Source of the DNA: Streptomyces spinosisporus
GTDB taxonomy: Bacteria > Actinomycetota > Actinomycetes > Streptomycetales > Streptomycetaceae
Length of the DNA: 64,000 nt
Assembly: GCF_022698145.1 (NCBI RefSeq)
Contig: NZ_JALDAX010000008.1
Coordinates: 248,001-312,000 of the forward strand
Direction: 5' to 3'
Shown here: positions 13,706 through 21,706 of the stretch, piece after piece
Layout: every line of letters begins with the position of its first letter
Numbering within the stretch: position 1 is the stretch's first letter
Position numbers and translations under genes: made by a program
The notes under the pieces: model-generated
Seen by the model: the letters and a program-made list of their open reading frames with translations, nothing else
Database searches by the model: none
Told to the model about the DNA's origin: nothing

Positions 13706-15667
13706 GTGCTCGCCTACCAGGACACGGACGTCGCAGAGGCACCGCCGCCGCGTGATCGGCTGCGTCTGGTGCCGATCGTCGAGCGGCCCGTCGAACAGCC
13801 CGACGCACCGGCTGCCGGCACGGGCCGCGTCAGGGCCATGCCGACCGGGGAGGCCGCTGGGGCGCTCGCACTGGTCGGCGCACTGGTGGCCGCTCTGATC
13901 TGGTCGAACGTGTTCCCCGCCGATTACGAGGCGTTGTGGCGGACGGAGTTGAGCCTGGGAGTGGGCGGCGGTCGGGCGGGGCTGGATCTGCGCACCTGGA
14001 TCAACAGCGGGCTGATGACCTTCTTCTTCCTGCTCGTGGGGTTGGAGGCGCGCAGGGAGCTCGATCTGGGCGAGTTGCGTGACCGGCGCCGTCTGCTGCT
14101 GCCCGTCGGAGCCGGGGTGGCGGCCATGGCCGTGCCCGTCGGGATCTACCTCGCCGTCAACCACTCCGGCCCGGCGGCGCACGGCTGGGGAGTCGCCATG
14201 TCCACGGACAGCGCCCTCGCGCTGGGCGTCTTCAGCGTCCTGGGTCGGAACCTTCCGGCACGTATCCGCGCCTTCCTGCTCACCCTGTTCGTTGTCGACG
14301 ACCTGGTGGCACTCCTGGTGATCGCCGCCTTCTACAGCCATCACGTCCGGCCGGTCCCGCTTCTCGTGGCCGCGGTCTCCTTCGCCGCCCTCCTCGTCTG
14401 CGGCCGGATGCGTCTGCGCAACTGCGGCGCCCTTGCCGTCGCGCTGGGCGCCGTGATGTGGGCCGGACTGATGACGGGCGGGGTCGACCCGGTGGTCGCG
14501 GGCCTGGCGATCGGCCTGGTCACCTCGGCCTACCGGCCCGCCCGCGGCGACCTGGAGCACGCCACCGGTCTGGTGCGGTTGTTCCGCGAACAGCCGAGCG
14601 CGCATCGCGCCCGCTCCGCCGCCGCGGGACTGACCTCCGCGCTCTCGGAGAACGCGCGGCTGCAGCACCGCTTCCACCCCTGGACGACATTCGTCATCGT
14701 GCCGCTGTTCGCCCTGGCCAACGCGGGTTTCACCCTCGACGCGGGGCTGTTGCGGAGCGCCCTCACCGCCCCCGTGACCGTTGGCGTCTTCCTCGCTTAC
14801 GTCGTCGGAAAGCCCCTCTCGGTCATCGTCACCTCCTGGGCGGTGGGACGGCTCAGCGGCGGGAGGCTGCGTCCGCCCGTCGGCTGGGCCGCCGTCGCGG
14901 GGAGCGGTGCGCTGGCCGGGATCGGCTTCACCGTCTCCCTGCTGATCGCGAACCTCGCCTTCACCGGACGGCCGCTCCTGGAGGCGAAGGTCGGCATCCT
15001 GGCGGCGGTCGTGGCATCCGGCGCCCTCGGCTGGACGGTCTACCGCCTCACTTCGCTCCTCCCCCGCGCGGCCCGTCACCGCGCCCTCCTCGGGGCGGCA
15101 CCGCCCTTGGCCGACCTGGACGGTGGCGTCGACCCCGCTCTCGACCACGTCCGCGGGCCGCAGGACGCGCCGGTCACCGTCGTCGAGTACGGCGACTACG
15201 AGTGCCCGTACTGCCGCGAGGCCGACCCCGTCACTCGCGACCTGCTCCTCTCACGATCCGACGTGCGCTACGTGTGGCGCCATCTGCCGCTCACCGACAT
15301 CCATCCGCATGCAGGCCTGGCAGCGGAAGCCGCGGAGGCAGCCGGGGCCCAGGGAGCCTTCTGGGCGATGCACACGCTGCTGCTGCAGCGCCAGGACCGG
15401 CTGGAGGTGAGCGACCTGCTCGGCCATGCCGCCGAACTCGGCCTGGACGTAAGCCGGTTCCGGCATGACCTGCAGCGCCGGGTGCACGCCGACCGTGTCG
15501 CACGCGATGTCGCGTCGGCCGACCGTATCGGGGTCTCCGGAACGCCCACCTTCTTCTTCAACGGACAGCGCCACCACGGCGCCCACGACCTGGCGACCCT
15601 CACACGGGCCCTCGACGCGGCACGAGCAAGCCGAGACCTAACCTCTAAAATTGTCTTGACAGGTTAG
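13706..15667 (+). CDS. NhaA-type Na+/H+ antiporter fused to a DsbA-like thioredoxin domain
   Basis: A 653-residue fusion. Residues about 45-450 form an NhaA antiporter with around eleven helices; FVVDDLVALLVIA contains the two adjacent aspartates of the ion site, and TDSALALGVFSVLG is the family's helix IV region. Residues about 470-645 form a DsbA-like thioredoxin fold with the redox motif CPYC (EYGDYECPYCREADPV) and the cis-proline loop SGTPTFFFNG. The architecture is known in actinobacteria, and the thioredoxin part should face one membrane side; its purpose is unproven. GTG 13706 follows GGAG. Two copies of the CTAACC operator precede it, and its stop lies inside operator B1. Confidence 0.88.
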   Translation: MLAYQDTDVAEAPPPRDRLRLVPIVERPVEQPDAPAAGTGRVRAMPTGEAAGALALVGALVAALIWSNVFPADYEALWRTELSLGVGGGRAGLDLRTWINSGLMTFFFLLVGLEARRELDLGELRDRRRLLLPVGAGVAAMAVPVGIYLAVNHSGPAAHGWGVAMSTDSALALGVFSVLGRNLPARIRAFLLTLFVVDDLVALLVIAAFYSHHVRPVPLLVAAVSFAALLVCGRMRLRNCGALAVALGAVMWAGLMTGGVDPVVAGLAIGLVTSAYRPARGDLEHATGLVRLFREQPSAHRARSAAAGLTSALSENARLQHRFHPWTTFVIVPLFALANAGFTLDAGLLRSALTAPVTVGVFLAYVVGKPLSVIVTSWAVGRLSGGRLRPPVGWAAVAGSGALAGIGFTVSLLIANLAFTGRPLLEAKVGILAAVVASGALGWTVYRLTSLLPRAARHRALLGAAPPLADLDGGVDPALDHVRGPQDAPVTVVEYGDYECPYCREADPVTRDLLLSRSDVRYVWRHLPLTDIHPHAGLAAEAAEAAGAQGAFWAMHTLLLQRQDRLEVSDLLGHAAELGLDVSRFRHDLQRRVHADRVARDVASADRIGVSGTPTFFFNGQRHHGAHDLATLTRALDAARASRDLTSKIVLTG

Positions 15668-15668
15668 G
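15637..15668. promoter_or_regulatory. operator B1: CCTAACC-N18-GGTTAGG with embedded -35
   Basis: CCTAACC (15637-15643), 18 bases, GGTTAGG (15662-15668), perfect 7-base arms. TTGACA (15656-15661) adjoins the right arm and can serve the alpha/beta hydrolase. It overlaps the last codons of the nhaA-like gene. Confidence 0.65.
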
Positions 15669-15690
15669 GCGACCGTGCTGCACTGAACAC

Positions 15691-15721
15691 ATAACCAGTG
15701 AATTCAACTTGAAGGGTTAGG
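15691..15721. promoter_or_regulatory. operator B2: ATAACC-N18-GGTTAGG
   Basis: ATAACC (15691-15696), 18 bases, GGTTAGG (15715-15721), 53 bases downstream of B1 and immediately before the hydrolase ATG, where bound repressor would also block translation initiation. Confidence 0.55.
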
Positions 15722-15725
15722 CGAC

Positions 15726-16595
15726 ATGGTCCCCTCCGTCCACCACCGCACCGCCACCGTCAACGGCCTCGACGTCTTCTACCGGGAGGCCGGCGACCCC
15801 CAGGCCCCCGTGCTCGTCCTGCTGCACGGCTTTCCGACCAGTTCGCACATGTTCCGTCATCTGATCCCGGCCCTCGCCGACCGCTATCGCGTGATCGCCC
15901 CCGACCACATCGGGTTCGGCCAGTCGGCGATGCCGGGGCTGCGGGAGTTCCCGTACACCTTCGACGCGCTCACCGAGGTCACCGCCGGACTGCTGGAACG
16001 GCTGGGCGTCGGGCGCTTCGCGATGTACGTACAGGACTACGGCGCCCCCATCGGCTGGCGCCTCGCCCTCCAGGACCCGCAGCGCATCACAGCGATCATC
16101 ACGCAGAACGGCAACGGCTACGAGGAGGGCTTCGTCAAGCCCTTCTGGGACGGCGTCTTCGCCTACACGTCGAACCCCGGACCGGAGACCGAGGCCGCCA
16201 TGCGCGGCGCCCTGACCCTGGAGAGCACCCGCTGGCAGTACGTCAACGGCGTCGCCGACCCCAGCCTGGTCAGCCCGGACAACTGGCTGCACGACCAGGC
16301 GCTGCTGGACCGCCCCGGCAACGACGAGATCCAGCTGAAGCTGTTCCGGGACTACCCCACCAACGTGGACCTCTACCCGAAGCTCCACCAGTACTTCCGC
16401 GACTCCCGCGTCCCGCTGCTTGCGGTCTGGGGAGCGGGCGACGAGATCTTCGGCCCCGCCGGCGCGGAGGCCTTCCGCCAGGACCTGCCCGACGCCGAGA
16501 TCCATCTGATCGAGTCCGGCCACTTCGCCCTGGAGAGCCACCTCGGGACCATCGCCGGACACATCCGCGACTTCCTCGGCCGCGTCCTCGACTGA
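15726..16595 (+). CDS. alpha/beta hydrolase with aspartate nucleophile (epoxide hydrolase/haloalkane dehalogenase-like)
   Basis: A 289-residue alpha/beta hydrolase. The oxyanion region is LLHGFPTSSHMFRHLIPAL near residues 36-54. The nucleophile elbow near 100-108 is VQDYGAPIG, with Asp in place of Ser, the mark of the epoxide hydrolase/haloalkane dehalogenase branch. The acid and His are expected in VWGAGDEIFGPAG and ESGHFALESH. It should open an epoxide or C-halogen bond by an ester intermediate in the cytoplasm; which one cannot be told. Two operators of the CTAACC type precede it, the nearer ending four bases before the ATG. Confidence 0.87.
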   Translation: MVPSVHHRTATVNGLDVFYREAGDPQAPVLVLLHGFPTSSHMFRHLIPALADRYRVIAPDHIGFGQSAMPGLREFPYTFDALTEVTAGLLERLGVGRFAMYVQDYGAPIGWRLALQDPQRITAIITQNGNGYEEGFVKPFWDGVFAYTSNPGPETEAAMRGALTLESTRWQYVNGVADPSLVSPDNWLHDQALLDRPGNDEIQLKLFRDYPTNVDLYPKLHQYFRDSRVPLLAVWGAGDEIFGPAGAEAFRQDLPDAEIHLIESGHFALESHLGTIAGHIRDFLGRVLD

Positions 16596-16626
16596 CGACC
16601 GGGAGGAACCCGACGGCCATGACCCG

Positions 16627-17784
16627 TCAGGCGCGTCGCTTCGCGTTGAGGCGAGCGGCCTGGCGGGTCAGGTGGTCGCGTTCGGGGAGGTTGGTGGCCT
16701 TGTGGGCCGCCTCGGCGTAGAGCGCGGCTGCCTTCGTGAGGTCGCCTTCGCGTTCGTGGAGGTAGGCCGCCACGGCGGTGTGGCGGGGCAGTGAGTCGTC
16801 CAGTTCCGCGAGTGCCGCGAGGCCGGCGCGCGGTCCGTGGGCCTCGCCGATCGCGACCGCGCGGTTGAGGAGCACGACCGGGCTGTCGACCAGGCCCGCG
16901 AGCTCGTCGTACCACTCGACGATCTGCGCCCAGTCCGTCTCACCGGCGGTGGGCGCGTCGGCGTGCAGGGCGGCGATGGCGGCCTGGGCCTGGAACTCGC
17001 CGAGCCGGTCGCGGGCCAGCGCCTTCTGCAGGATGCCGATGCCCTCGGCGATCGCCTTGGTGTCCCAGCGGCTGCGGTCCTGCTCGGCGAGCGGTACCAG
17101 GCTGCCGTCCGGCGCGGTCCGGGCGGCCCGCCGGGCATGGTGGAGCAGCATGAGCGCGAGCAGTCCCGCGACCTCGGGGTGGTCGATCGCGGCCGCGAGC
17201 TGTCGGGTGAGCCGGATGGCCTCGGCGGCGAGGTCGACGTCGCCGGAGTAGCCCTCGTTGAAGACCAGGTACAGCACGCGCAGCACGGTGGCGACGTCGC
17301 CGGGCCGGTCGAGGCGTACGCCGGAGACGGTGCGCTTGGCCCGGCTGATCCGCTGCGCCATGGTCGCCTCGGGCACCAGATAGGCCTCGGCGATCTGCCG
17401 GGTGGTGAGCCCGCCGACGGCACGCAGGGTGAGCGCGACCGCGGACGACGGCGTGAGCGAGGGGTGGGCGCAGAGGAAGTAGAGCTGGAGCGTGTCGTCG
17501 ACCGAGGACGCGGGTCCGGGCGGCGGTTCCTCCTCGACGCGGTCCTCACGACGTCGTCGTGCGGCGTCCGCGCGGGTCGTGTCGATGAACTTGCGCCAGG
17601 CCACGGTGACCAGCCAGCCCTTGGCGTCCCGGGGCGGATCGTCCGGCCAGTGGCGGACCGCCTCGACGAGGGCTTCCTGTACGGCGTCCTCGGCCGCCGC
17701 GAAGTCCGCTCCGCGGCGGACGAGGACGGCGAGCACACTGGGCGTGAGGCTCCTGAGCAGGGCCTCGTCCATCGGTGGGGTCAC
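16627..17784 (-). CDS. second ECF42-group sigma factor
   Basis: A 385-residue sigma factor of the same architecture as the one at 2130-3389. Region 2 is ADFAAAEDAVQEALVEAVRHW, region 4 is LTTRQIAEAYLVPEATMAQRISRAKRTV, then a helical extension with LVFNEGYSGDVDLAAEAIRLTRQ and LLNRAVAIGEAHG. The GTG start at 17784 is chosen because it overlaps the DGPF stop by GTGA, exactly as in the first module; ATG 17772 is an alternative. It ends a minus-strand run that begins with the SDR gene at 22426. Unlike the first module, no clear TGTCGA-N17-CGTC promoter precedes it. Confidence 0.88.
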   Translation of the reverse strand: MTPPMDEALLRSLTPSVLAVLVRRGADFAAAEDAVQEALVEAVRHWPDDPPRDAKGWLVTVAWRKFIDTTRADAARRRREDRVEEEPPPGPASSVDDTLQLYFLCAHPSLTPSSAVALTLRAVGGLTTRQIAEAYLVPEATMAQRISRAKRTVSGVRLDRPGDVATVLRVLYLVFNEGYSGDVDLAAEAIRLTRQLAAAIDHPEVAGLLALMLLHHARRAARTAPDGSLVPLAEQDRSRWDTKAIAEGIGILQKALARDRLGEFQAQAAIAALHADAPTAGETDWAQIVEWYDELAGLVDSPVVLLNRAVAIGEAHGPRAGLAALAELDDSLPRHTAVAAYLHEREGDLTKAAALYAEAAHKATNLPERDHLTRQAARLNAKRRA

Positions 17785-18188
17785 TCCGTGGCGGTGCAGT
17801 GCTCGGCCATGAGCGGGCGCACCTCGAGCCACTCGTGGATCGGCCTGCCGCCCGCGCCGGGGGCGGCGGACAGCTCCGCGGCCAGTTCCAGGGCGCGTTC
17901 GTAGCTGTCGACGTCGATCACCGTCCAGCCGGCGATGAGGTCCTTGGTCTCGGCGAACGGGCCGTCGGTGACGGGCGGGCGCCCCTCGCCGTCGTAGCGG
18001 ACGAAGGTCCCCTCGGGGGACAGTGCCCGGCCGTCTACGTACTCCCCCGACTTCTCCAGCCGTGCCGCGAAGTCGTTCATGTACTGCGCGTGCGCCGAGA
18101 TCTCCTGTGGTGTCCACTGGTCCATCGGCACGTCGTTGACCGGGGGTGGGGCGCCTCGATAGTGCTTCAGCAGCAGGTACTTGGCCAT
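17781..18188 (-). CDS. DGPF (YCII-related) protein, partner of the second ECF42 factor
   Basis: A 135-residue YCII/DGPF protein (MAKYLLLKHY start, PVTDGPFAETKDLIAG near residues 80-95, C-terminal LEVRPLMAEHC). It is longer than the 112-residue DGPF protein of the first module because of an inserted segment (VPMDQWTPQEISAHAQYMNDFAARLEKSG). It overlaps the sigma factor start by GTGA and follows the VOC gene after 85 bases that hold a 17-bp tandem repeat. Its role in ECF42 signalling is inferred from the association only. Confidence 0.87.
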   Translation of the reverse strand: MAKYLLLKHYRGAPPPVNDVPMDQWTPQEISAHAQYMNDFAARLEKSGEYVDGRALSPEGTFVRYDGEGRPPVTDGPFAETKDLIAGWTVIDVDSYERALELAAELSAAPGAGGRPIHEWLEVRPLMAEHCTATE

Positions 18189-18246
18189 CGTGTCGTCACT
18201 CCTCGGGCTGGTGCGACCCATTGTGACCGCATTCGCCTCCCAGGAG

Positions 18247-18276
18247 GATCCGGCTTTCAGGAAGATCCGGCTTTCA
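18247..18276. repeat. 17-bp tandem repeat at the end of the VOC gene
   Basis: GATCCGGCTTTCA occurs at 18247-18259 and again at 18264-18276, a period of 17. The second copy contains the VOC stop codon. It may be replication slippage; no hairpin of terminator strength is formed. Confidence 0.6.
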
Positions 18277-18705
18277 CCGCTGGGCCCGGCCGATCTCCTG
18301 GAGGGTCCAGGTGTTGCCGTCGGGGTCGGTGAAGTCGGCGAAGCTGGCGTAGTCGAGGCGGTCGGGGTGCGGGCCGGGTGCCCAGCCGCCCGTCCATTCC
18401 TCCACCGGTGACTTGTGCCGGATGCCGCCGACGGTGACACCGCGTGCGGTCAGTTCGCGGTGCGCGGTCTCGATGTCGGGCACGGCCAGGTGCAGCGCGC
18501 GGGCCGAACCGGGTGGCGCGTCGGTGAGTCCGACGCCGATCTGGACCGAGCAGGCCGAACCGGGCGGGGTCAGCTGCACGACGCGGAAGGAGGCGGTCGG
18601 GTGGTAGTCGACGTCGAGGGTGAAACCGGCCTGCCGGGTGTAGAACTCCTTGGCCTTGTCGACGTCGCCGACGGGGAGCGTGACGACTTCGAGCCTGTAG
18701 TGCAT
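18274..18705 (-). CDS. VOC-superfamily (glyoxalase/dioxygenase-like) protein
   Basis: A 143-residue protein made of two beta-alpha-beta-beta-beta units. The first is LEVVTLPVGDVDKAKEFYTRQAGFTLDVDY at residues 4-33, the second ALHLAVPDIETAHRELTARGVTVGG near 70-95, ending in the common FADFTDPDGNTWTLQEI. Members are metal-dependent dioxygenases, glyoxalases or resistance proteins; metal ligands cannot be fixed from sequence alone. The ATG overlaps the stop of a 19-codon ORF (TGATG), and a GGAGG ribosome site lies before it. Confidence 0.85.
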   Translation of the reverse strand: MHYRLEVVTLPVGDVDKAKEFYTRQAGFTLDVDYHPTASFRVVQLTPPGSACSVQIGVGLTDAPPGSARALHLAVPDIETAHRELTARGVTVGGIRHKSPVEEWTGGWAPGPHPDRLDYASFADFTDPDGNTWTLQEIGRAQR

Positions 18706-18764
18706 CAGGCACCTCCTGGGGTGGGGCGGACGCCGGCGTTCAGGCCGGTCGGGAAGTCAGTCAT
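18705..18764 (-). CDS. 19-residue ORF between the 84-aa protein and the VOC gene
   Basis: ATG 18764 follows GAGGAACC, overlaps the tail of the 84-residue gene, and its TGA overlaps the VOC ATG. The product is MTDFPTGLNAGVRPTPGGA. The chain of overlaps suggests translational coupling, but the ORF is so short that it may be only a passage for ribosomes. Confidence 0.3.
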   Translation of the reverse strand: MTDFPTGLNAGVRPTPGGA

Positions 18765-19011
18765 GGTTCCTCTGATCGGTCCGGCGGAGCGCCGTGCGGG
18801 CCGCTCGGACAGTGGCCCGCCAGGTCCCGCGGACGGTGTACGTCCGGGTCGACGACGGCTTGGGGATGTGGATGGCCGGGATGGGACCGAAGGCCGGAGT
18901 CACGGTCACGGGCTCCGGCGGGTTCGGTGGCGGGTTTGTCCGCCGGTCGGCGGTGGCGGTGGTGTCCGTGGGCTGTACGGGAGTCGGGGGCATCGTGTTC
19001 GCCTGTCTCAC
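18757..19011 (-). CDS. 84-residue Pro/Thr-rich protein of unknown function
   Basis: GTG 19011 overlaps the stop of the MOSC-reductase gene by GTGA. The product is Thr/Pro-rich in the middle (PPNPPEPVTVTPAFGPIPAI) and basic at the end (RTYTVRGTWRATVRAARTALRR). No domain, signal peptide or membrane segment is recognised. Position and overlap support a real gene; the composition could also be chance. It belongs to the redox operon that starts at 22426. Confidence 0.5.
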   Translation of the reverse strand: MRQANTMPPTPVQPTDTTATADRRTNPPPNPPEPVTVTPAFGPIPAIHIPKPSSTRTYTVRGTWRATVRAARTALRRTDQRNHD

Positions 19012-20762
19012 ATGTCCAGAACGATGTCGCTGCCGGGCCGGGCGCAGCAGATGAGCACGTCGCCGTCGGCCGGGGGCTCCAGCGGCGCCGGCTCATAGGT
19101 GACACGGCCCGACAGCAGGGGGGTGACGCAGGTGTGGCAGACGCCGGTACGGCAGCTCCAGCGGGCGGGGACGTCGCAGGCGTCGGCGAGTTCGAGCACG
19201 CTGCCGCCGCCGTCGGGGAAGGGCGTGGAGATGCCGCTGCGGGCGAAGGTCACCGTCGGGCCGGTGCCGGGCGGTCCGGGTGGCTGGTGCGGAGGCCGGG
19301 CCGTCCGCCCGGTGAGACCGGGGTTGATGGCGGGCAGCGCCCCGAAGAGCTCGGTGTGGACGCGGGCCGGGTCGATGCCGGCCGCGACGAGGGCGTCCGT
19401 CATGTCGGTCATGAACGCCGTCGGGCCGCAGATGTAGGCGGTGGCGTCGGCGGGGACCTTCAGCGCGGTCAGCTCGTCCTTGGTGAGGCGGCCGGCGCTC
19501 GCGCCGTGGCGGTCGCGTTCCTCGGCGGTGGCCGCGCTGTAGAAGACGTGCTCGCGGGAGTGCGGCAGTGACGCGAGGAGGGTGCGTGCCTCGGCGGCGA
19601 GCGGGTGCTCCCGCGGGCCGCGGGCGCCGTGGATCCACCAGATCTCGCGGTCGCTGCGGGCGGCCGCGAGCGCGTGCAGCATGGACAGCGTCGGTGTCAC
19701 GCCGATACCGGCGGAGATCAGCAGGACCGGGCCGGTGCCCTCGGTGAGCACGAAGTCGCCGCGGGGCGCCGCGACTTCGAGCACCCCGCCCGCGCGCAGG
19801 CCGGTGGTGAGATAGCCGCTCGCGGCGCCGTGCGGTTCGTGCTTGACGCTGATGCGGTAGCTGCCCGTGTCGGGCGCGGAGGACAGCGAGTAGCTGCGCA
19901 CCGGTGCGGGCTGCCCGGCGCCGGGGATCCGCAGCGTCAGGTACTGGCCCGCGCGGGCGGCCGGGAGCCGGGTCCCGTCGGTGGCGGTCAGGTGGATCGA
20001 GGTGACCGTCGTGCTCTCGGCGACGACGTCGGCCACCCGCAGCTCGCGGAAGCCGTCCCAGGCCGGGCGGGCGGCACCTCCGGCTGCCCCGGCTCCCCCG
20101 GTTCCGTCGGCTCCCCCGGCTCCGTCGGCGAGCAGGTCGCGGAACGAGCCCTGCCAACCCGGGCTCAGCGCGGGGATGTCGACGGCGAGGCGCAGCTTGG
20201 CCGGGTCGCGGTCGGGGAGGTAGAGCAGCGCGTCGGTGTCGGCGACGGTGAGCGCGCCGGGGCCGGTGCGGGTCCTGACGATCCGGTCGCCGGCCTCGAT
20301 GTGTCCCTCGCGCAGGACGCGCATGTAGAAGCCGGGGCGGTGGTGGCTGACCAGCAGGGCGGGCAGCTCCGGTTCGCCCATGCGCATTCCGACGCGGTAG
20401 CAGGTGACGCGGGGCTGGGTGACCTCGAACTCGGCCTCGCCGATGCGGTACCGGTCGCCGATGCAGACCTCGTCGTCGGCCAGGCCGTCGACGGTGAGGT
20501 TCTCGCCGAACTGCCCGAACGTGAAGTCGTCGCGTCCGAAGTGCCGTTGCCAGTACCGATAGGACTCGATCTGGTAGACGAGCACCGCCCGTTGCTCACC
20601 GCCATGGCCGTTGGTGTCGCCCTGGCCGTCGCCGTCGATGTTGAGCCGGCGCACCATCGCCGGTCCGGACACCGGGTGCTTCCACACACCGGTGTGGACC
20701 GTACGGCCCTGCCACGCCACGTCCTTGGGCTTTCCGACGTTCACCGACAGCAGGGAGGGCAT
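19008..20762 (-). CDS. MOSC domain fused to a ferredoxin reductase and [2Fe-2S] ferredoxin
   Basis: A 584-residue three-part protein. Residues about 1-210 are a YiiM-type MOSC (molybdenum cofactor sulfurase C-terminal) domain with FGQFGENLTVDGL and QPRVTCYRVGMRMG, where the Cys is the expected Moco ligand. About 250-475 is a flavin reductase (RSYSLSS for FAD, GIGVTPTLSMLHAL for NAD). The C-terminal 90 residues are a plant-type ferredoxin with CRTGVCHTC and a distal LICC. Electrons should flow from NAD(P)H via FAD and the cluster to Moco, reducing N-hydroxylated or similar substrates. ATG 20762 has AAGGAG upstream; an in-frame GTG at 20792 overlaps the DUF427 stop. It is third in the SDR operon. 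Confidence 0.87.
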   Translation of the reverse strand: MPSLLSVNVGKPKDVAWQGRTVHTGVWKHPVSGPAMVRRLNIDGDGQGDTNGHGGEQRAVLVYQIESYRYWQRHFGRDDFTFGQFGENLTVDGLADDEVCIGDRYRIGEAEFEVTQPRVTCYRVGMRMGEPELPALLVSHHRPGFYMRVLREGHIEAGDRIVRTRTGPGALTVADTDALLYLPDRDPAKLRLAVDIPALSPGWQGSFRDLLADGAGGADGTGGAGAAGGAARPAWDGFRELRVADVVAESTTVTSIHLTATDGTRLPAARAGQYLTLRIPGAGQPAPVRSYSLSSAPDTGSYRISVKHEPHGAASGYLTTGLRAGGVLEVAAPRGDFVLTEGTGPVLLISAGIGVTPTLSMLHALAAARSDREIWWIHGARGPREHPLAAEARTLLASLPHSREHVFYSAATAEERDRHGASAGRLTKDELTALKVPADATAYICGPTAFMTDMTDALVAAGIDPARVHTELFGALPAINPGLTGRTARPPHQPPGPPGTGPTVTFARSGISTPFPDGGGSVLELADACDVPARWSCRTGVCHTCVTPLLSGRVTYEPAPLEPPADGDVLICCARPGSDIVLDM

Positions 20763-20788
20763 GGCCCGCTCCTTCCTCGTGTCCTTGC

Positions 20789-21658
20789 TCACGGCTGTGG
20801 GACAGGGGCCGTCTCGTCGAGGTCGAGGTTGCGGTCGACGCCGTGCGAGACGACTTTCTGGCCGGGTTCGAGGCGCAGCCGGACACCGTCCAGGTGTACT
20901 TCGACCTCGTCGGGCTCGAAGGACACCAGGTCCTCGATGCGGTCGACCTCACGGTAGGCGTTGCGGTACGACCAGGCGGCGCGCCGCGTCTGTGCGATGT
21001 CGTAGTAGTCGCACAGTCCCTTGTAGGGGCAGAACGTGCGGGTGTCGGCCGGCGTCAGTGCCGTCTCGTCCACGTCGGCGCGCGGCACGTACCAGCGGGG
21101 CGCGAACCCGGACTCGTAGAGGACCAGCGGCCGCCGGGAGTCGGCGACGACGCGGTCGCCGCTGCGGACGACGAGATGGCGGCTGGTGCGGCGGATGTCG
21201 ATGCGGTGGTAGTTGTCGGCGGCGTGGCCGACGATCCGCTCGTCCTCCTCGTAGAAGGCGTCCATCGCCCGCCAGGCGAAGGCGACGCGGCCCTTCAACT
21301 CACTGGCGTGGTCGGGCAGTTCGGTGTACTGCCAGGCGGCGCGCGGCTTGCTCTGCGTGCCCGCGTGCACGGTGTACCAGGCGGTCGGCCCGAGGTCGCC
21401 GTGGCGGGTGGTGTGCCCGGCCGACTCCAGTACGCCGACGTCGATGTCGCCGACGGGGAAGTACGCCACCGGGTATCGGCCGGGCTCGTGCAGCAGCACG
21501 ACGTCCTCGCTGTCGGCGATCCAGGTGTCGGCGAACCGGACCCGCATGCGCCGGCGCAGCGGCTCCGCGAAGAGCATCCGCTCGGGCAGGGGTTCGGGGA
21601 CGAGGAAGCGGCCGACCGCTCCGGGGGCGAGCGGTCCTTGTTGCCAGGACAGTCCCAT
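20789..21658 (-). CDS. tandem DUF427 protein
   Basis: A 289-residue protein with two DUF427-like units. The first is RVRFADTWIADSEDVVLLHEPGRYPVAYFPVGDI, near residues 38-75. The second is HLVVRSGDRVVADSRRPLVLYESGFAPRWYVPRADVDETAL, near 161-201, followed by the family hallmark TFCPYKGLCDYYDI. DUF427 proteins are small beta-rich cytosolic proteins without an assigned reaction. The gene lies between an SDR and a Moco-type reductase in one operon, so it may serve the same redox step. Its stop overlaps a GTG in frame with the next gene. Confidence 0.85.
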   Translation of the reverse strand: MGLSWQQGPLAPGAVGRFLVPEPLPERMLFAEPLRRRMRVRFADTWIADSEDVVLLHEPGRYPVAYFPVGDIDVGVLESAGHTTRHGDLGPTAWYTVHAGTQSKPRAAWQYTELPDHASELKGRVAFAWRAMDAFYEEDERIVGHAADNYHRIDIRRTSRHLVVRSGDRVVADSRRPLVLYESGFAPRWYVPRADVDETALTPADTRTFCPYKGLCDYYDIAQTRRAAWSYRNAYREVDRIEDLVSFEPDEVEVHLDGVRLRLEPGQKVVSHGVDRNLDLDETAPVPQP

Positions 21659-21706
21659 CGTTTCGTTCCTTTCGGCTCGGCCCGGGGCCGGGGCGGCCCG
21701 GGTGGG

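Noticed and set aside
13691..15148. 485-codon minus-strand ORF antisense to the NhaA fusion
   Set aside because: Low-complexity Arg/Gly/Glu/Gln-rich translation with no domain, opposite a gene with clear motifs and normal codon bias; a shadow of high GC content.
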